DNA of 64,000 bases from Tubiluchus corallicola (taxonomy: Eukaryota; Priapulida; Priapulimorpha; Priapulimorphida; Tubiluchidae): contig JAQGDQ010000006.1 of assembly GCA_030141605.1 (NCBI GenBank), positions 722,501 through 786,500 on the forward strand, written 5' to 3'. The notes under the pieces were generated by a model that did not search any database, was not told the origin of the DNA, and was given only the letters and a program-made list of their open reading frames with translations. A program made the translations under genes and the position numbers. Of the stretch, positions 62,845 to 64,000 are shown piece by piece (position 1 is the stretch's first letter; the number at the start of each line of letters is the position of its first letter).

Positions 62845-64000
62845 CTAGTAGCCATAAGATCCGGCATGCTGTTCATACATCATGCTGGCCTGTTGTGGTG
62901 CAGCTTGTCTGGGTAACCTAACTCCTGAATTCATTTGTTGATGCTGCTGTTGTTGATGCGGCAATTGTTGTCGTTGTTGCTGTAGCTGTTGCAACTGTTG
63001 CTGATGCATCTGCTGCTGTTGATGGTGCTGCATCTGTTGCGGGCGTTGTGGATGTGGTTGCTGCTGTTGTGGTTGTTGTTGCTGTTGCCATTGAGTCCAC
63101 TGCTGCTGATTCCATTGTTGATGCTGCTGGGCCTGTGTCGACGTCAAACGATTTTCGTTAATACGGCTCTGTGCGTCTACAGCCTTAACACTGTTTAGAT
63201 TTTGTAAGAGCTGAGGTCCCGTCTGAATGAGATTTTCCAGTGCTTTTTGTATGTTTGGATTGTCAAGATTAATACCACTCACAGATGCAGCACCAATGGA
63301 TGATGTAGGAGCAGCAACCGAAGGGGTGGGGGCTTGAGAAACTAGGGTTGGAGGAGAGGGTGGAGCAGGTGCTGGCTTGTTAAGTACAGACAAAATTTTT
63401 GCTTGGAGCTCCTGCTGCTGTTTAAGAAGAACTTTTTGCTGCAGAAGTTTTGACTCTTCATCAACTGTTGCTGAAGGAGCAGCTGGCGAGTGCTTCACTT
63501 CATCTAAAATAACAGACAATAATGAGCAAAAAGTGGAAGTGTCTCACTGACTTTCAATGACCCTAAAATCCAATAAATGTAGGTGATAAAACTAGTACAC
63601 ATGATACTGATACAGTGTATAAGTAAGACAAATGTATTTTGCCAAAAATAACTTATCAAACAAAAATGTCATTATTTTCAAGCATGGTCTAACAAACATA
63701 ATATAGAGATTTAATAATACTCACCAACACGTGGAGGCAAAACAATGCCTTCCAACTCTGCTTGCTTTTTTAGACGATCTTCCAAATAACTAATAATTTT
63801 ACCCAATTGATTAACCGTTACATATTTTCCTTCAGCCACCATTGTCAACAAAAGATTAATGTTCAAATCGGGAGCTGGCACTGGCGCACGAGTTTCCGAT
63901 GGTCTCCTACGCTCAGACATGTAACTGTCAAAGTTGCGGGCGACTAGGCTTAGCGCATCCTCCAGAGGCATGTTCCTGTGCTCTGTTGCGAAAAGTAAAC
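62845..64000 (-). CDS. NCOA5: Nuclear receptor coactivator 5 (NCOA5), 3'-terminal exons, 5'-partial
   Basis: Nuclear coregulator. Two exons are visible: 64000(edge)-63725 and 63503-62845, joined by a GT-AG intron in phase. The first continues past the right edge (...ATEHRNMPLEDALSLVARNF), matching the vertebrate EHRNMPQADAMVLVARNY region at the end of the anticodon-binding-like domain. It then carries a helical segment (LLLTMVAEGKYVTVNQLGKI) matching the INLLADNRYLTAEE region. The second exon has QQELQAKILSVLN and the strongly conserved GINLDNPNIQKALENLIQTG near the C-terminus. A Gln-rich tract of over 60 residues follows and the protein ends GSYGY; the vertebrate protein ends GSYQRHY. The Gln tract is longer than in vertebrates. 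Identification rests on these collinear motifs. Confidence 0.92.

Noticed and set aside
1-64000. A gene cluster, CRISPR array or prokaryote-like operon
   Set aside because: All confident genes are intron-containing or single animal genes with separate 3' ends; there are no spaced direct repeats or co-directional short-gap gene runs.

Overview
The window is nuclear DNA of an invertebrate animal. It is AT-rich, the genes are split by many GT-AG introns of about 0.1 to 2.5 kb, the standard genetic code holds throughout, and every recognisable gene is a metazoan family. Family content alone does not fix the phylum; a tunicate or another marine invertebrate is possible, but this is a guess.

Layout, left to right. 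(1) 707-6276 (+): all but the first exon(s) of a Golgi reassembly stacking protein (GORASP/GRASP55-65). (2) 7750-9456 (-): an intronless ankyrin-repeat protein with a SOCS-box-like C-terminus, tail to tail with the first gene. (3) 13136-37304 (+): a complete 28-exon PTPN23/HD-PTP gene. The phases agree across all junctions and give a 2053-residue protein: BRO1 domain, coiled-coil V domain, very large disordered exon, and a tyrosine-phosphatase domain with altered catalytic loops. It carries a GC-AG first intron, a diverged tandem copy of exon 5, intronic transposon relics and intronic hairpins. (4) 37305-44640: transposon-rich DNA, with a TA-flanked inverted-repeat element just after the PTPN23 stop, a perfect 37-bp palindromic hairpin, and a degenerate PHD/endonuclease/RT non-LTR retrotransposon. 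(5) 44735-47597 (+): complete six-exon low-molecular-weight protein tyrosine phosphatase (ACP1), 158 residues. (6) 48101-49348: TA-flanked terminal-inverted-repeat DNA transposon with a second LINE fragment nested in it. (7) 53744-58475 (+): secreted protein with five peritrophin/CBM14 chitin-binding domains. (8) 62845-64000 (-): the last two exons of NCOA5, running off the right edge.

The genes are ordinary eukaryotic neighbours and not an operon. GORASP and PTPN23 both act in membrane trafficking (Golgi stacking; ESCRT-dependent sorting), and PTPN23 and ACP1 both belong to phosphatase families, but nothing in the sequence shows that they are co-regulated. No rRNA, tRNA or CRISPR array was recognised. 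The observations most worth following are the duplicated BRO1-domain exon in PTPN23, the altered phosphatase loops, two microRNA-precursor-like hairpins, the GC-AG intron, the nested transposons, and a possible orphan coding exon at 50973-51194 (-). I found no convincing wholly new biological system.
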